Source: Euborellia annulipes (lineage: Eukaryota; Arthropoda; Insecta; Dermaptera; Anisolabididae). Taken from it: a stretch of 64,000 nt of DNA. The notes beneath the pieces are model-generated. The model ran no database searches, had not been told where the DNA came from, and was given only the letters and a program-made list of their open reading frames with translations. A program made the position numbers and the translations under genes. Shown one piece after another: positions 1-11,124 of this stretch. Each line of letters begins with the position of its first letter. The stretch's first letter is position 1. The stretch is from positions 186,001 to 250,000 of the forward strand of contig JAKCPI010025244.1 of the NCBI GenBank assembly GCA_023213315.1. Direction: 5' to 3'.

Positions 1-74
1 ATTTGCACTATTACATTTAAACGTGTAATCTTATATCTTCTTTTAATCTATCTTTTAATAATATAAAAGACAAT

Positions 75-75
75 C

Positions 76-132
<57 letters not shown>
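75..132. repeat. (CTGT)n microsatellite
   Basis: About 14 uninterrupted CTGT units, followed by sequence containing CGAAACTACTGGACCGATTT. That phrase resembles the subterminal part of arthropod Helitron-type repeats, in which CTGT runs are common. No gene is visible here. Confidence 0.9.
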
Positions 133-136
<4 letters not shown>

Positions 137-345
137 AACGCATAGACTCCGAAACTACTGGACCGATTTTCATGGAGTTTTTTTTAATGGGTAGGGAATT
201 TTCCGGGGGTGGTTTTAGGCTATCATTATATCGAATTAGGGGTAGGGAATCCCCCCTTTTGGGGGTTATCAAATACCCCATAGCAAAGCATTGGCAAACA
301 GGATCTAATTCGCTTTACGAAAAATATATTTATCAAATCTTTAAA
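133..345 (+). mobile_element. Helitron-like fragment
   Basis: Non-coding sequence after the CTGT run, with the phrase ACTGGACCGATTTTCATGGA. A similar phrase (GACTGAACCGATTTAGATGA) occurs near 54590 next to another Helitron-like start. No protein homology is seen and the borders are approximate. Confidence 0.35.
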
Positions 346-439
346 ATAAAAATCTGGTGTGACTGGCGCACAGCACACAACTTTCTCTTACCTTCGGTAA
401 TCGAAAGTTGTGTTCTGTGCTTGTCACACCAGATTTTTT
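346..439. mobile_element. Palindromic MITE, family M1, copy 1
   Basis: A nearly perfect 94-bp palindrome. It starts ATCTGGTGTGACTGGCGCAC and ends in the complement GTCACACCAGAT; the arms meet at CTTACCTTCGGTAATCG. The same unit recurs at about 5025, 9407, 12946, 17426, 26775, 31449, 32401, 34178, 35517, 45067 and 54095. It has no coding capacity and would fold into a long hairpin if transcribed. Confidence 0.85.
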
Positions 440-1016
440 GTGTCGACATATATTTAGTTCCCGACAGTACGGAACATATGAATTCAGATGTAAAATTTAT
501 AAGTATGGGAAAATATTTATATTTTGTTACCATGGCAACCAGTTCTCCTATCTTCCCTATGAAATACAAGAGTAAAGTGGTCTTCAGAAGATTTCAATTG
601 CAAAATGAGAATATACATTTTAAAGAGCATCTAAAAAATAATTGATTTTTGAATTTTAAAAAAATCGTTGGAGCAAATTTTGAGAAAATCGAAAAAAACT
701 GAAAAAGTACATCAGTAAAGTACTAGTACTCTTTGGCCGATTTTGATTAAAAGCTTATTTTTCCGGTCCCGGGAGATGTTTAACTTAAATATAAAATTTC
801 AACCTCGTAGCTCAATTCCTTCATGCTTAAAATTGAACACACACCCACACACACACCCACACACCCACACACAGACAGACCATGTCGCGAAAACCACTTT
901 TTTGGATTCAGGGGACCTCAAAACGTGAAGATCCATCAAAATCTCGACATCGAATTTTTGACATGAATCCAATACTTTCTCTCTATATATATATTACATA
1001 TATACATAGGTAAGAG
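440..1016 (+). repeat. Interspersed repeat, family R1, copy 1
   Basis: A unit of about 580 bp that usually follows the M1 palindrome. Landmarks in order: TTTGTGTCGACAT, GTTACCATGGCAACC, AAAGAGCATCTAAAAAATAA, AAGTACTAGTACTCTTTGGCC, a CA-rich tract, CCATGTCGCGAAAACCACTT, GGGGACCTCAAAACGTG, and a TACTTTCTCTCTATATA...GTAAGAGAAAGTA end that is itself an inverted repeat. Further copies lie near 6115(-), 12600(-), 18322, 30180, 34267, 34860, 36060, 36628, 45114 and 59990. Non-autonomous; class unknown. Confidence 0.8.
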
Positions 1017-1074
1017 AAAGTAAAAAATAAAAACTCTTCCTCATAATTAATTAAAATACATTTATCTGGGCAAC

Positions 1075-1151
1075 TCTTAGTCATATCCCGAGACGCCGCC
1101 CGCCAGGGCCTAGCGGGGTAGGGTTGCCGAAGGCAACTCTACCGCAGCTAG
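1075..1151 (+). mobile_element. Helitron 3' terminus
   Basis: GC-rich segment ending in the hairpin GTTGCCGAAGGCAAC, a 10-base spacer, and CTAG at 1148-1151. A GC hairpin about 10 bases before CTRR is the canonical Helitron 3' end. The 5' part of this element is not delimited. Another Helitron start abuts it directly at 1152. Confidence 0.6.
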
Positions 1152-1720
1152 TCTCTATATATATAATAGCGGAGTGTCAGTCTGTCTGTCACGCTCTGTT
1201 TGACCAACTTCCCCTTGGAATTTTGAAATGAAATTTTGCAGTCTTATAGAGGACGTTATGGAGAGTACAAGAAAAATACTCGGGTCCCGAAATTCCTATA
1301 ACTTTTAGAGTTATTAATTCCTAAAGTTTCCATTTTTCCCATAGGAAATGCATAGACAAAAATAAATATAAGAGGGAGTTGCTGTGACATCCCGTCCTGT
1401 GGAAGGGACGTAAAGAAGATTCCCTCTCAGTGATGCATTCTTCGAAAGGAGTCGGTGCTGAGGGAGTCCCTCCTCAACTAGGACATCCTCCATAGCATAG
1501 AAGAGGTTGGGTAAAAGGAACCAAAAATAAGGATTAATTAGTTCACTAGCTAGTGACGAAAGCAGGAGGAGGAACTAGAGATAGGAAATGATGTAGCTTC
1601 ACGGGGTGCAGGTAGATGGCTACGGCCAGAGGCCGGTTGGGTTTGAGGTGTGTGTCTTCGTGCACGAAAGCACCTCGGGTAAATAAACGGGGATCCCGAA
1701 AGGAATTTCAAAAAAATAAA
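1152..1720 (+). mobile_element. Non-autonomous Helitron, family H1
   Basis: Begins TCTCTATATATATAATAGCG followed by GTCTGTCTGTCACGCTCT. The same start and interior recur at 57274-57776 (GGTTGGGTAAAAGGAACC; GGTGCACGAAAGCACCTCG). Related 5' ends lie at 39599(+) and 44129(-). There is no Rep/helicase coding sequence. The TC start in an AT context fits Helitrons; the 3' border is uncertain because SINE and LINE insertions follow. Confidence 0.6.
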
Positions 1721-1899
1721 AATAAATAGTCTATACTCTAATCGATTTTAATCTGGAAGTTTACTCGAAGATCCTGCAGCTCTTATTCAGGAGTATCAAG
1801 ACAAATGATTGTTTTAAATTTTTTTATTTATTGCTAAGCGACTGTATCGATTTAACAATTTCTCGTACAAATCCAGTTCTCTTTTAATAAATATATGTC

Positions 1900-2227
1900 G
1901 TGCCCTCGGGGCATGGCGTAGAGGTTAGCGTGCTAACCTCTTATACCAAACGTCGCGGGTTCGGACCCCAGGCAGTCCGATGATTTTATTTAAGCCAATT
2001 GGATACCAAATGGCTTAAATAAGAATGCCTGGACCCCATATATGTATATTTATTAATAACGGATATCGTAAAAAGTCTTATATGGCCTGAGTTGCCGAAA
2101 AGACTGTATGAATGTGTGTGTGAGTGTGAGTGTGAATGAGAAAAAAGTGTGAATGTTTTTTTTTATAAAAAAAAAAATAAAATAAAAATAAATATACTCT
2201 TTGCATTTGAATATTCTATGAATGTAA
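1900..2227 (+). mobile_element. tRNA-derived SINE, family S1, copy 1
   Basis: The head carries polymerase III box A/B-like sequences (GGCGTAGAGGTTAGCGTG; GTCGCGGGTTCGGACCCC). A body with AAGCC...TGGATACCAAATGGCTT, AATGCCTGGACCCC and ACGGATATCG follows, then ATGGCCTGAGTTGCCGAAAAG, a GTGTGAATG-rich stretch and an A/T tail. At least 13 further copies or fragments occur in the window on both strands. Its 3' part (2052-2227) forms the left direct repeat of the LINE insertion that follows. Confidence 0.8.
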
Positions 2228-3657
2228 GCCGCAAAATAATCAATATAATCAAAGGATTATACGATCAAGCGAAAGCACGAGTGAGGGTTGATGGAGTCTG
2301 CACCGGGGCAGTTGACGTTACAAGAGGAGTACTACAGGGTGACCCCATGAGTCCGCTGCTATTTTCTCTTTTCGTCGCAGATATGGAGGATTATATGAGA
2401 GAAAGAGGCTGCAGCGGCATTAACATTGACCATAAGACAGATATATTGAATCTACTTTTCGCAGACGACCTGGTAATCCTTTGTGACACACCATCAGATG
2501 TAAACTTAAAACTTGGAGTGCTTTCTGATTATTGCGAGGAGAACGACCTAAAATTGAACACTAAGAAAACCAAAATAGTGATATTCCACAAAGGAAGATA
2601 TACAGGTCAAAAGCAATTCAAATATAGGGAAGAAATTATACCTTGCACCCCTAATTACACTTATCTGGGAGTTATATTTTCCCAATCAGGATCGTTCGTT
2701 GAGAATGCTGATAACGCATTGAGTAGAGCTCGTTTGGCTTCCGGGAGAGTGTTGGGGATACTGGTCAAATCCAAATGCAATAACTGGGAATCTAGAGAGA
2801 AACTATTCTTCTCCATATCCAGAAGCACCCTACTTTATGCAGCGCCTATATGGTCACTGTCCCATTGCGACCTCATCGAGAGAGCTCAGCTCAACTTTTT
2901 CAGGAAGCTGCTCCACCTGGCTAGGGGAACCCCGAATTCGGTGGTTAGATTGGAGACGGGCTCGATTCATCTTTCCTACACCATAATAAGGTTGACACTG
3001 GGTTGGATCCTGAAATTGGCAACAATGCAGGGTGATAGATATCCAAGAATATGCTTTAACAAGCTTGCGCAACTTGAGGGCTCAACTGTGGTCAAATATA
3101 ACTGGATAAGCCAGGCAAGGAAGCTTTTTGAACGGAGTGGAATAGAGATGGATGACTTTGGGGACGCCTCAAGAATTAGGGAGATGATGAAAGGACCACT
3201 AGAAGAATTCAAGAACACCCTGATAGAAAAAGACAGAGAGTTTGTTAATAACTCCATCTTCAACAGCTATTACAAGGAAACAACTCTCTTTAACGATGAC
3301 TATGGCCCACGAGATTATCTCACCTGGAAAACAAGATTTGGACACCTCAGGTTGTACTCCCAGGTCAGGACGGCTGGAAGGTATATCTTAAAGTTAACGG
3401 TAAACTACAACACGTACCTAATAAACCAAAAAGAGATATGCTCCATATGTAACCTTAACCAGCCAGAAACTCTATTCCACATCCTCAATGACTGCCCAAT
3501 ATACCACCCCTTCAGAATGCACCATATCCCGGAGATAAAAAACTTGCCAACTGAAGTTGATGTCATAGAATATTTTAATGGCGAGGAGAATATTAAGAAA
3601 TTGTATATTTTTGTAAGCGCTGTAATGAGAACAAGGTCTTTTGTAATCAATGAATAA
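2228..3657 (+). pseudogene. Reverse transcriptase C-terminal fragment
   Basis: An intact frame of about 476 codons inside the LINE. The frame opens earlier, at an ATG at 2149, but 2149-2227 is flanking SINE sequence. It has the RT motif B region VLQGDPMSPLLFSLF, the catalytic FADD box (LLFADDLVILCD), a YLGVIF thumb-like motif, and a C-terminal CxxC...H...C cluster (CSIC...FHILNDC) near the stop. It lacks the RT fingers and the endonuclease. The long open frame suggests a fairly young insertion, but the truncation makes it non-functional on its own. Confidence 0.85.
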
Positions 3658-3753
3658 TTTTTGTAGCATGTATCTGTAGAAACATATGTACCTCTCTCCA
3701 AACACAAATGTACTTGAGTACTTTCAATAAATATTATTATTATTATTATTATT
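2228..3753 (+). mobile_element. 5'-truncated non-LTR retrotransposon (LINE)
   Basis: A LINE fragment inserted in SINE/Helitron sequence. It begins inside the reverse transcriptase domain and ends in a (TTA)n tail (AATAAATATTATTATTATTA), typical of several non-LTR clades. It is bracketed by near-identical direct repeats 2052-2227 and 3754-3928. Endonuclease and ORF1 are missing, so it is not autonomous. The clade is not resolved; the arrangement resembles jockey/R1-like elements. Confidence 0.85.
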
Positions 3754-3928
3754 ATTAATAACGGATATCGTAAAAAGTCTTATATGGCCTCAGTTGCCGA
3801 AAAGACTGTATGAATGTGTGTGTGAGTGTGAGTGTGAATGAGAAAAAAGTGTGAATGTTTTTTTTTTATAAAAAAAAAAAAAATAAAAATAAATATACTC
3901 TTTGCATTTGAATATTCTATGAATGTAA
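3754..3928 (+). repeat. Right 175-bp direct repeat of the LINE insertion
   Basis: Nearly identical to 2052-2227, with one clear substitution (GGCCTGAG versus GGCCTCAG) and small homopolymer differences. It holds the SINE 3' region and the following AATATTCTATGAATGTAA of the host Helitron, which continues here as ACAAATCCTCAAGCAGGCAC. This is the normal H1 continuation, as seen near 57490. It therefore behaves like a very long target-site duplication. Confidence 0.8.
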
Positions 3929-3989
3929 ACAAATCCTCAAGCAGGCACAGGATTGGAATACGTAGTAATAATAATTTTCTTTTCATTTT

Positions 3990-4256
3990 TGGACCCTGTT
4001 ACGCATTAGTGTGTCAAGCGCCAGGTACCGAATTTTGAGAAAAATAACATTAAAGTTTTTTTTGATTTAAATTGTTTTGATTGGATTATATATAATTTTT
4101 TTTGTCAATTGTGCAAATAACATTGAATATAAATATTTTTAGGTCATATTTCATAAAAAATACTATTAATTATAGCATTTGAAACAATATTCCGTACTTA
4201 ACTCAATTTTTAATTTTTTTTTTGGTGCTTGACACACTAATGCATAACAGGGCCCA
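3990..4256. mobile_element. TIR element (MITE), about 267 bp
   Basis: Terminal inverted repeats of about 33 bp with one to three mismatches. The left end begins GGACCCTGTTACGCATTAGT and continues GTGTCAAGC; the right end reads GCTTGACACACTAATGCATA and then ACAGGGCCC. The interior is AT-rich and non-coding. The superfamily is not determined; no clear target-site duplication. Confidence 0.7.
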
Positions 4257-5024
4257 AATATTATGCCACATCGAGAAACTTTAAAAATGTCAGAAAGTAA
4301 AAAAGGAATGTTAATTTACTTTTATGGGAAAATTGCATAATGTACGTACATTGATTAAAAACATTTGCATACCAAGAAATAAAATCAAGATAGAGAATCA
4401 AAGAAGTCTTTCAAAAAAAAGAATTGAGATTGAAAAGAAAAAAAAAAGAAATTAGGCAATGTTTGAAGAATTTTTTCCAAGTATAGATTGATAAGACGAG
4501 AAGAAGAAAAAATGACTCATAATCAATTACGATTAGCCTATAAAATCAACAAATTCCATGCATGGCATTAAATCCTATGTGCGATTTTGATGGATATACA
4601 CGTTTTGAGGTTCACTGAAACCAAAAATAATAAAAGTAAAAGTGGTTTTCGCAACTGTCCGTCTGTGAACAAAATATTTCAACAACGAAGAGCTAATAGG
4701 TTGACATTTTATATTTATGTTAAGCACCTCCCTGACGGGATGAAAATAAGTTTTCAAACAAAATCTGCCAAAAAGTACTAGCATTTTACTGATGTACTTT
4801 ATAAGTTTTTTCGATTTTTTCAAAATGCCTTCCAACAATTTTGTTTAAAATCAAAAATCAAATAATTTTTTTGGATGCTCTTTGAAATGTATGAAATGAA
4901 AAATACAAGCAAGGAGGAGCTTGATGACGTGGGCCAATTAAAAACTGTGCCCGGGTTTAGTAGTTTCTGGCCAACCTTTGTATTTTAAAGGGTCAGCAAC
5001 TTGTTGTACAACTTATCCCGACAC
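4257..5024. other. Non-coding, decayed R1 copy (-) in the middle
   Basis: AT-rich sequence with no credible gene. About 4560-4830 is a diverged minus-strand R1 copy (complement of CTCAAAACGTG, GTACTAG and AAGTACATCAGTAAA). The rest shows no recognisable feature. Confidence 0.6.
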
Positions 5025-5113
5025 AAAAAATCTGGTGGGGCAAGCATAGAACACAACTTTCGATTACCGAAGAGAACGTTGTGTGCTGTGCGACCAATCA
5101 CACCAGATTTTTA
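5025..5113. mobile_element. Palindromic MITE M1, copy 2
   Basis: Palindrome AAAAAATCTGGTGGGGCAAGC ... GACCAATCACACCAGATTTTT around TTTCGATTACCGAAG. It is the same family as 346-439 and is slightly diverged in the left arm. Confidence 0.75.
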
Positions 5114-5418
5114 TTTCTTCCTTTCCCTTTCGATAAATCTCTGTAAAATAAAAGGAAATTTTTTAACTAATCAAAAATTTAAACAGATGACGGCCAAATT
5201 TTTCAAATTTATTCCTTAAATGAATGATATTTTTCCAAGAATCCCAGGGTCAGAAGTTTAATCACATAAATAGATGTTGTTGTTTTTACATCAAGTGTCC
5301 TTCCCCCCTCCCTTCACTCACAATCAGAGTTCACGAAAATAGGACATTCAAATGGCTTCACATTTTTGCCCTTTGCGGATCGCAATTAGTGCAGAGTGCA
5401 TTCACTATAAGAAATTAA

Positions 5419-5585
5419 GATTGGTAGAGAAGAAAAATGAGCAGCTAGTTGTATTTCATTTTTTTTTATTCCCTTCACGTTGACGTTTCGATCCCGATTG
5501 GGACCATCCTCAGAATCGAAACGTCAACGTAATGGAAATAAAAATACAACTAGCTGATGATTTTTCTTCTGCTGTTTACCAATCC
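5419..5585. repeat. Inverted repeat with hammerhead-like core at apex
   Basis: Arms of about 70 bp (5419-5490 and 5514-5585) beginning ATTGGTAGAGAAGAAAAAT and complemented by ATTTTTCTTCTGCTG...ACCAAT. On the minus strand the apex (5485-5513) reads CTGAGGATGGTCCCAATCGG then GATCGAAAC: a CTGANGA box, a GGTCCC/GGGATC stem and GAAA. Confidence 0.7.
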
Positions 5586-6114
5586 TGATTGAACTGCCAG
5601 CTTTAAGCCCTACGTATCTACTACAAAAAATAATTGAAGATTAGGAAGAGTAAAAAAAAAATATTTTCCATTTAATAATAACCATGTTACGGTTCTTATG
5701 CTTATCTTCATCAGGATATACAAATATATTGAAATTTGATTGGTATAAGATGAAATAGTGGCAAATTTATATTTTCCTAGCCTAAGGCTCAAACATCTAA
5801 AGAAAACTTCCTTTGGCCTGGGGGCTATTTAATCCTGTGTTTCGACGTCACTTGGATAAGCTGCTCAGTTAATTTCTTGAGCATTTGTATAAAAAGCTGA
5901 GACAAGTGATTCTGATGGTGCTGCGGCGTTCTTTTTAAGGGGGGAGGGGGGGTGGCAGAGCTATAGTTTTTTTTAATAATAATATTATTAGAATAAATAA
6001 GAATTCAAGTATAACTTTGAGCTCAGGCTCATGGTCATTATTCTATTCTATTTATAAAATGATAAAATTATATCATTTAGTCTAATATTGATAAAAGAAT
6101 TTTTTACTTTCTCT
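5586..6114. other. No gene seen
   Basis: AT-rich sequence with a short G-run (GGGGGGAGGGGGGGTGG near 5940). I see no coding, RNA or clear repeat feature. Confidence 0.5.
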
Positions 6115-6450
6115 TACCTATGTATATATGTAATATATAGAGAGAAAGTATTGGATTCATGTCAAAAATTCGATGTCAAGATTTTGGTGGACATACACCT
6201 TTTGAGGTCCCCTGAATCCAAAAATGTGGGTTAATATTTTATATTTAAGTTAGGCGCCCCCATGGGACATGACACGAAGCTTTTGAACAAAATCGGCCAA
6301 AGAGTACTAGTACTTTACTGAAGCACTTTTTCAGTTTTTTTCCGATTTTCTCAAAATTCGCTCCAACGATTTTGGTTAAAATTCATAAATCAATTATTTT
6401 TTTTTTTTAGATGCTCTTTAAAATGTATATTCTCATTTTGCTCTCAAAAT
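6115..6450 (-). repeat. R1 copy (minus strand)
   Basis: Complement of the R1 landmarks: ACTTTCTCTTACC/GAGAGAAAGTATTGGATTCA, GAGGTCCCCTGAATCCAAAA, AGAGTACTAGTACTTTACTG and TTAGATGCTCTTTAAAATG. The M1 palindrome that usually accompanies it is absent. Confidence 0.75.
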
Positions 6451-6489
6451 TGTTTGAAGAGCACTTTATTCTTGTACTTTTTTTTTTTA

Positions 6490-6752
6490 AACATTCACCC
6501 TTTTTTCTCATTCACACTCACACTCACACACACATTCACACAGTGTTTTCGGCAACTTAGGCCATTTAAGACTTTAGACGATAACCGTTGTAATTAATAT
6601 ATATATTGTGGGTTGAGGCATTTCTATTTAAGCCATCTGGTATCCAAATGGCTTAAATAAAATCATCGGACTGCCTGGGTCCAAACCCGCGACTTTTGGT
6701 ATACGAGGTTAGCACGCTAACCTCAACGCCAAACTCGGGGGCTTTTTTATAT
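6490..6752 (-). mobile_element. SINE S1 copy 2 (minus)
   Basis: Complement of the S1 consensus, from the (T)n tail and CATTCACACTCACACTCACA through GCCATTTAAGACTTTAGACG, GCCATCTGGTATCCAAATGG and GTCCAAACCCGCGACTTTTG to the tRNA-like head ending CCAAACTCGGGGGC. Confidence 0.8.
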
Positions 6753-9406
6753 TTTAAAATGTAGGTATATGAATTTAGAATGAAAGTAAAAATTAAATAT
6801 CTATTTATTTATTAAACTTTTAATTAAATATAAAAAAAAAAAAATGAAAATTCTCACACCAAGGTTAAATATTATTTTTTTATTTGCATGTTTCCTTCTC
6901 CCCCCCCCTGTTCTAACTTTCACTATTTTTAAAACGATGTATTTAATGAGAGCTTTTGGGAAATCGAATGCCAGCTGCGCCTGATTTGAATGACAATTCT
7001 ACAGGGAGCGCCTCAATTCAACTTCAAGTTCCTCAATCACAAATGAATAAAGAGATAAAATTTCCTTTTCCAATGATTTCGAATAACCCTATGGCTTTGA
7101 AGATGGCCTAGACCTCAAGCCGAAACATCAGCATTTATTTCTTATCAAAGGCCAAAGAAACCAAAAACATTGGAACCCTATAGGTACTGTAACAGATAAG
7201 AGCACACCAGAGATTTCGTCGCAGCCGTTCAATTATTCAACATTATATAAGATAGGCTATATGAAATAAAATTGAACGGCAGACATGATTAATGTGTGAA
7301 TAATTGGTGGTTTTGTATTTAGGTCGGGGGCTCCGTCAGGTGAACCCACCAACTCAGACAAAGGGTGTAAATAATAGAGTAGCGAGAAGGTAGACGAGGC
7401 CAATATACGTAATAGGGAATTCCCCCCCCCCCCCACCCACCCACTTGTCCCTTGTCCCTTCTCAATGCCCTAAATGCAAACCAAGGACCTGCCCTGGCTC
7501 GCCCTCTAAGTGGGGGGGGGGGTGCTGGGTCGATGCTCACTCCGCCCAATTCGGCCATTCACCTGCCACCCTACCCCAAGACAACAAAAATAAAAATTCG
7601 CCTATCTGATGGCCACGTGATTTGTTTTGTTTTTTTTTTCTTTTTTTTTTTGACCTTAGCAAAGTCAAATGGCTAGATGATGATGAAACCAAACAAAAGG
7701 AAATAATTATCTTGAAAATAGATAAATAAATATTTTAAATTAACGAGAGTAATTTCCATAACAAGTATTGAGTTTTTTTTTTCTTTTTTGAGTATCTGCC
7801 AAGTCGATGGAAATAAATAAATAAATAAATAAAATTAAATAAAACTTTTCAATGCCAAGAATCTGCATATTTGAAAAAAATCAAATTTTTGAAAGGTGCT
7901 CGTTAATAAATTGATGGCAATTTCAATTTAAGATCACAAGCCAGTCAGCGACGACGTTTCGATCAGCCATCTTCAGGGCCAACCTAGGGATCTCCTCATG
8001 TTGGGCATTATTATGTCCATAACAGATGCAACATATTTATACCAATATCTAATTAGATGGTATGCAGTCGGTGCCACAAGTGCCTGATGTAGGCCTACTC
8101 GAGAGTGGAGTCTTGAGCTTAGGCAACCAAAATGCTTAGCCTCGGACGTGTTGTTTTAAAAGTAGCTTTGCACATGAAGCACTTGTGGCGCCGACGGTAC
8201 GTAGCATGGATAGAGAGTGAATGAATTAATAAGTGAGCATTTGTACACATTCCAATCTGACCAGACATAGAAGTCCGCCATGCAAGAAAATTGATCTTGT
8301 TAAGAGAAAAGAATGAATTTGCAGTTGCATAGCATCTTCATGATCCAAGGGCAAACGTTAAGAACGTGTTTATTTCAATTTTATCACCTACCAAATAATT
8401 GGAATAAATATGGATGCTAACAAAATGAATAAATGTGATATTCGTAAATGCATTTGAAGTAAATGGGTGGCCTTGAGCACATGACTTTATCATTAGATAG
8501 AGCGCAGCACACGCAGAACGCAAGCGACAACGCCTGTACAATAGGCAACCACAACATCCACATCTTTCTTGCTTTTCCTCTTTTTAGAAAAAAAAAGCGA
8601 ATCAATGATTAATTTTTGTGAAAAGTAGTTCACGGTTGTTATAATATATTAAACGCAAATAATAAGATTCAATCGCATTGTATAAAGAGAGACCTTAACC
8701 CAAATATTTAGAGATTGAACGGATAAAATAGAATAAAGAATATAGATTTATTCAAAAACGATTAGTAGGAAAAATTTTCAAACGCCCCCCTCTCCCTCCC
8801 TCGATGAATCTCCGGATCCCGGGCTCTCTGAATGGGCCAACTTTAGATCCTTTCTGTAGCTCATGCCAAAATCTAAAGCAATTCCATCAAATAAAGATTT
8901 TAACAAATATAATGATAAATTTCTGTTTAGATAAATGAGAGCACACTCTAAAGAGAGCCTCTCGCATGTATAGGCCTATTTATAATAGGGGGAAGTAGCC
9001 GATTATCGGTGCCTCAATATCGGATCTGCATCGAAGCGAAAAAAATAAATTTTAAAAAATTGTAACTAGTAGGCTACCTCTCAGTTCTTCCATCCTAGAG
9101 CGACGTTAAGCGGACTTATCTGTTGTCAGGGCGAGTTGTGAAAAATATTTGTTTGGTTTTTGAATTTATGAATATTTCGGAGGAGGCACTTCACAGCAAT
9201 TCTACAACTACTAAAAGAAACATGTTCAAACTTCTGGAGTGCTAATTACATTGGAGAAGAACGTTAATTTTAATATACACTTATTTGTTTTAGCTATGTG
9301 TTATGGTTTCGAGAATAGAATATATTGTGCATCGGGTATTAATTTATTAATATATATATATATATAGAGATTATACCTAATAATGTATATTAAGAATTAT
9401 TAATAA
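6753..9406. other. Non-coding stretch with low-complexity tracts
   Basis: No supported gene. It contains C and G runs at 7424-7437 and 7512-7521, a decayed 33-bp inverted repeat (8058-8090 / 8176-8207), hammerhead-like cores near 7098 (+) and 7956-7976 (-, CTGAAGATGGCTGATCGAAAC), and an AT microsatellite near 9350. Short frames here have no recognisable domain. Confidence 0.5.
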
Positions 9407-9497
9407 AAAATCTGGTGTGACTGTCGCACGGCACACAACTTTCTCTTAACTTCGGTAATGGAAAGTTGTGTACTGTGCTTGTCACACCAGATTTTTT
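9407..9497. mobile_element. Palindromic MITE M1, copy 3
   Basis: Starts AAATCTGGTGTGACTGTCGC and ends GTCACACCAGATTTTTTG; the arms are complementary apart from a few substitutions. A short R1 fragment (TGTGTCGACATGTATTTAGT) follows. Confidence 0.8.
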
Positions 9498-9967
9498 GTG
9501 TCGACATGTATTTAGTTTCCGACATTCGATTTTCAAGATGTAAAATTTAATTTTTTTTAGAAAGGAGAAGCGGCAGGTGCAGCCAAAAATAAAAGCCTCC
9601 GATTTAATACAATTCAACAAGACGTTTCGTGAGATTTTAATTTTATTTACCCATCTTCAGTCCTTCATCATTCTCACTTAATAAGTACGATGACCCAACT
9701 CGCCAGGACATATGATACATTTTTTAGTATTTAGATGTATTGCCCTCTTGACCGACTCCGGGACTTAAACAATTTTGAAGGACTGAGGATGGGTAAATAC
9801 ATTTTTGGCTGCACCTGCCCCTTCTCCTGTCTATAGAAAAACAGCCACTGGCTTATTTAATTATTTTTTTTTTTAATTCAAGGAAGGGTGCCTCTTGTGT
9901 TTAATGTTATTCCCAACAACAATGCCATCAACTTCAAAAGGTTGGGAAACCCTGCTCTAGTGGGCAG

Positions 9968-10215
9968 GGCCGTAGCCAGAAAATAATTTCGGGGAGGGGG
10001 GGGGGGGTTTGATTTGGTGGAACAGTAGAAAAACAAAATCGTTTAATAAAATAATTAAAATGGTGTTACTTATCAGTAGGTAGAGAATTTTGTTTGTAGT
10101 GATTGATTAACTATTATGTTGTGTATAACAACAAAGTAAGACGGGCGCACTAAAATAAATATCTTTTTTTATTTCGGGGGGATCAATCCCCCTTGATCCC
10201 CCCCCCTAGCTGCGG
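9968..10215. mobile_element. G-run/C-run MITE (GCCGTAGCCAG ends)
   Basis: The left end GGCCGTAGCCAGAAA is followed by a G run; the right end has a C run and CTAGCTGCGGC. It is a member of the GGGCGTAGCCAG...CTGGCTACGCCC type also seen at 19749-19992 and 58572-58829, with decayed ends. Non-coding. Confidence 0.5.
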
Positions 10216-10266
10216 CATTGCTAGTGGGTAATGTTTCTACTTTCATGTATTAGATTGTAAGCACTT

Positions 10267-10295
10267 CTGATGAAGACAAGGAATTGTCGAAATAC
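10267..10295 (+). other. Hammerhead-ribozyme-like core
   Basis: CTGATGAAGACAAGGAATTG followed by TCGAAATAC: a CTGATGA box, a 5-bp GACAA/TTGTC stem with GGAA loop, then GAAA. The flanks match the copy at 53153-53182. Stems I and III are not evident, so activity is doubtful. Confidence 0.35.
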
Positions 10296-11124
10296 ATAGC
10301 AAGTGTTAATTTTAAAATTAATAAAACATTTGAATCAAATAACCTAGTAATGAATTCGTATATTTAATGTTTCAACGAGAACCTACGGTCCAAAGTTTAA
10401 ATCTAATTAGGTTATTTAGTTCTCTTAAACAAATTGGTCTTAGTATTTGGTTTTAAAACAACATTTTAGCCTGAAAATACATTTAAGGAATTAGACGACG
10501 AATAGAGGGTAGAGAACCTGTCGGGGTTCTCTGTATAATTAACAAAACATGAAATAAGGCCGCGTGTAGCCGTTGGGGTAACAATGAGATGCGTGTCCGA
10601 TCGTTGCCAACTTCCTGATCACGCACCCTAAAGGGTCTCTACTTTTGTTCTTATTGGGCCTATCGATTAGCATTTCTCTCTTTCGTGTGTCCAAATAAAT
10701 AGGAAGCGGAAGTGAATACAGAGAATATAATTTCTTTTTTTTTTTAATCCTCTGCGAGATACCTTTGCAGATGATCTTGGTCAAGTTATTTTTGTACAAA
10801 TTCATGAATCATGTTGAAATTGAAACGTTACCTAAGCGAAATGGAATTTCATAATCTGAAAATAAAATAAATTAAAATGGAGAGAGAGAGAGAGAGTGAT
10901 TACACGAAATTTGCGAACAACGCGTCGTGTTATTATAATTTTGATTCAATTTTTATTGTGCCGAATGAACAGAGAAACAGACAAGAAAGGGGAAAGCCAT
11001 TTTGCCGACATTCGTACTCATACTCTTTGGCCGAATTTATATCAAAGGCTGTTGTCACAACTCAAGAGGGTCACACCTTAAATATAAAATTTCAACATAG
11101 TAGCCTTCTTGCTTTCTTTTGGAC

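Noticed and set aside
8417..8605. 62-codon minus-strand frame with a hydrophobic N-terminal stretch like a signal peptide
   Set aside because: Short, isolated, with no conserved motif, no neighbouring exon with matching splice phase and no cysteine pattern repeated elsewhere.
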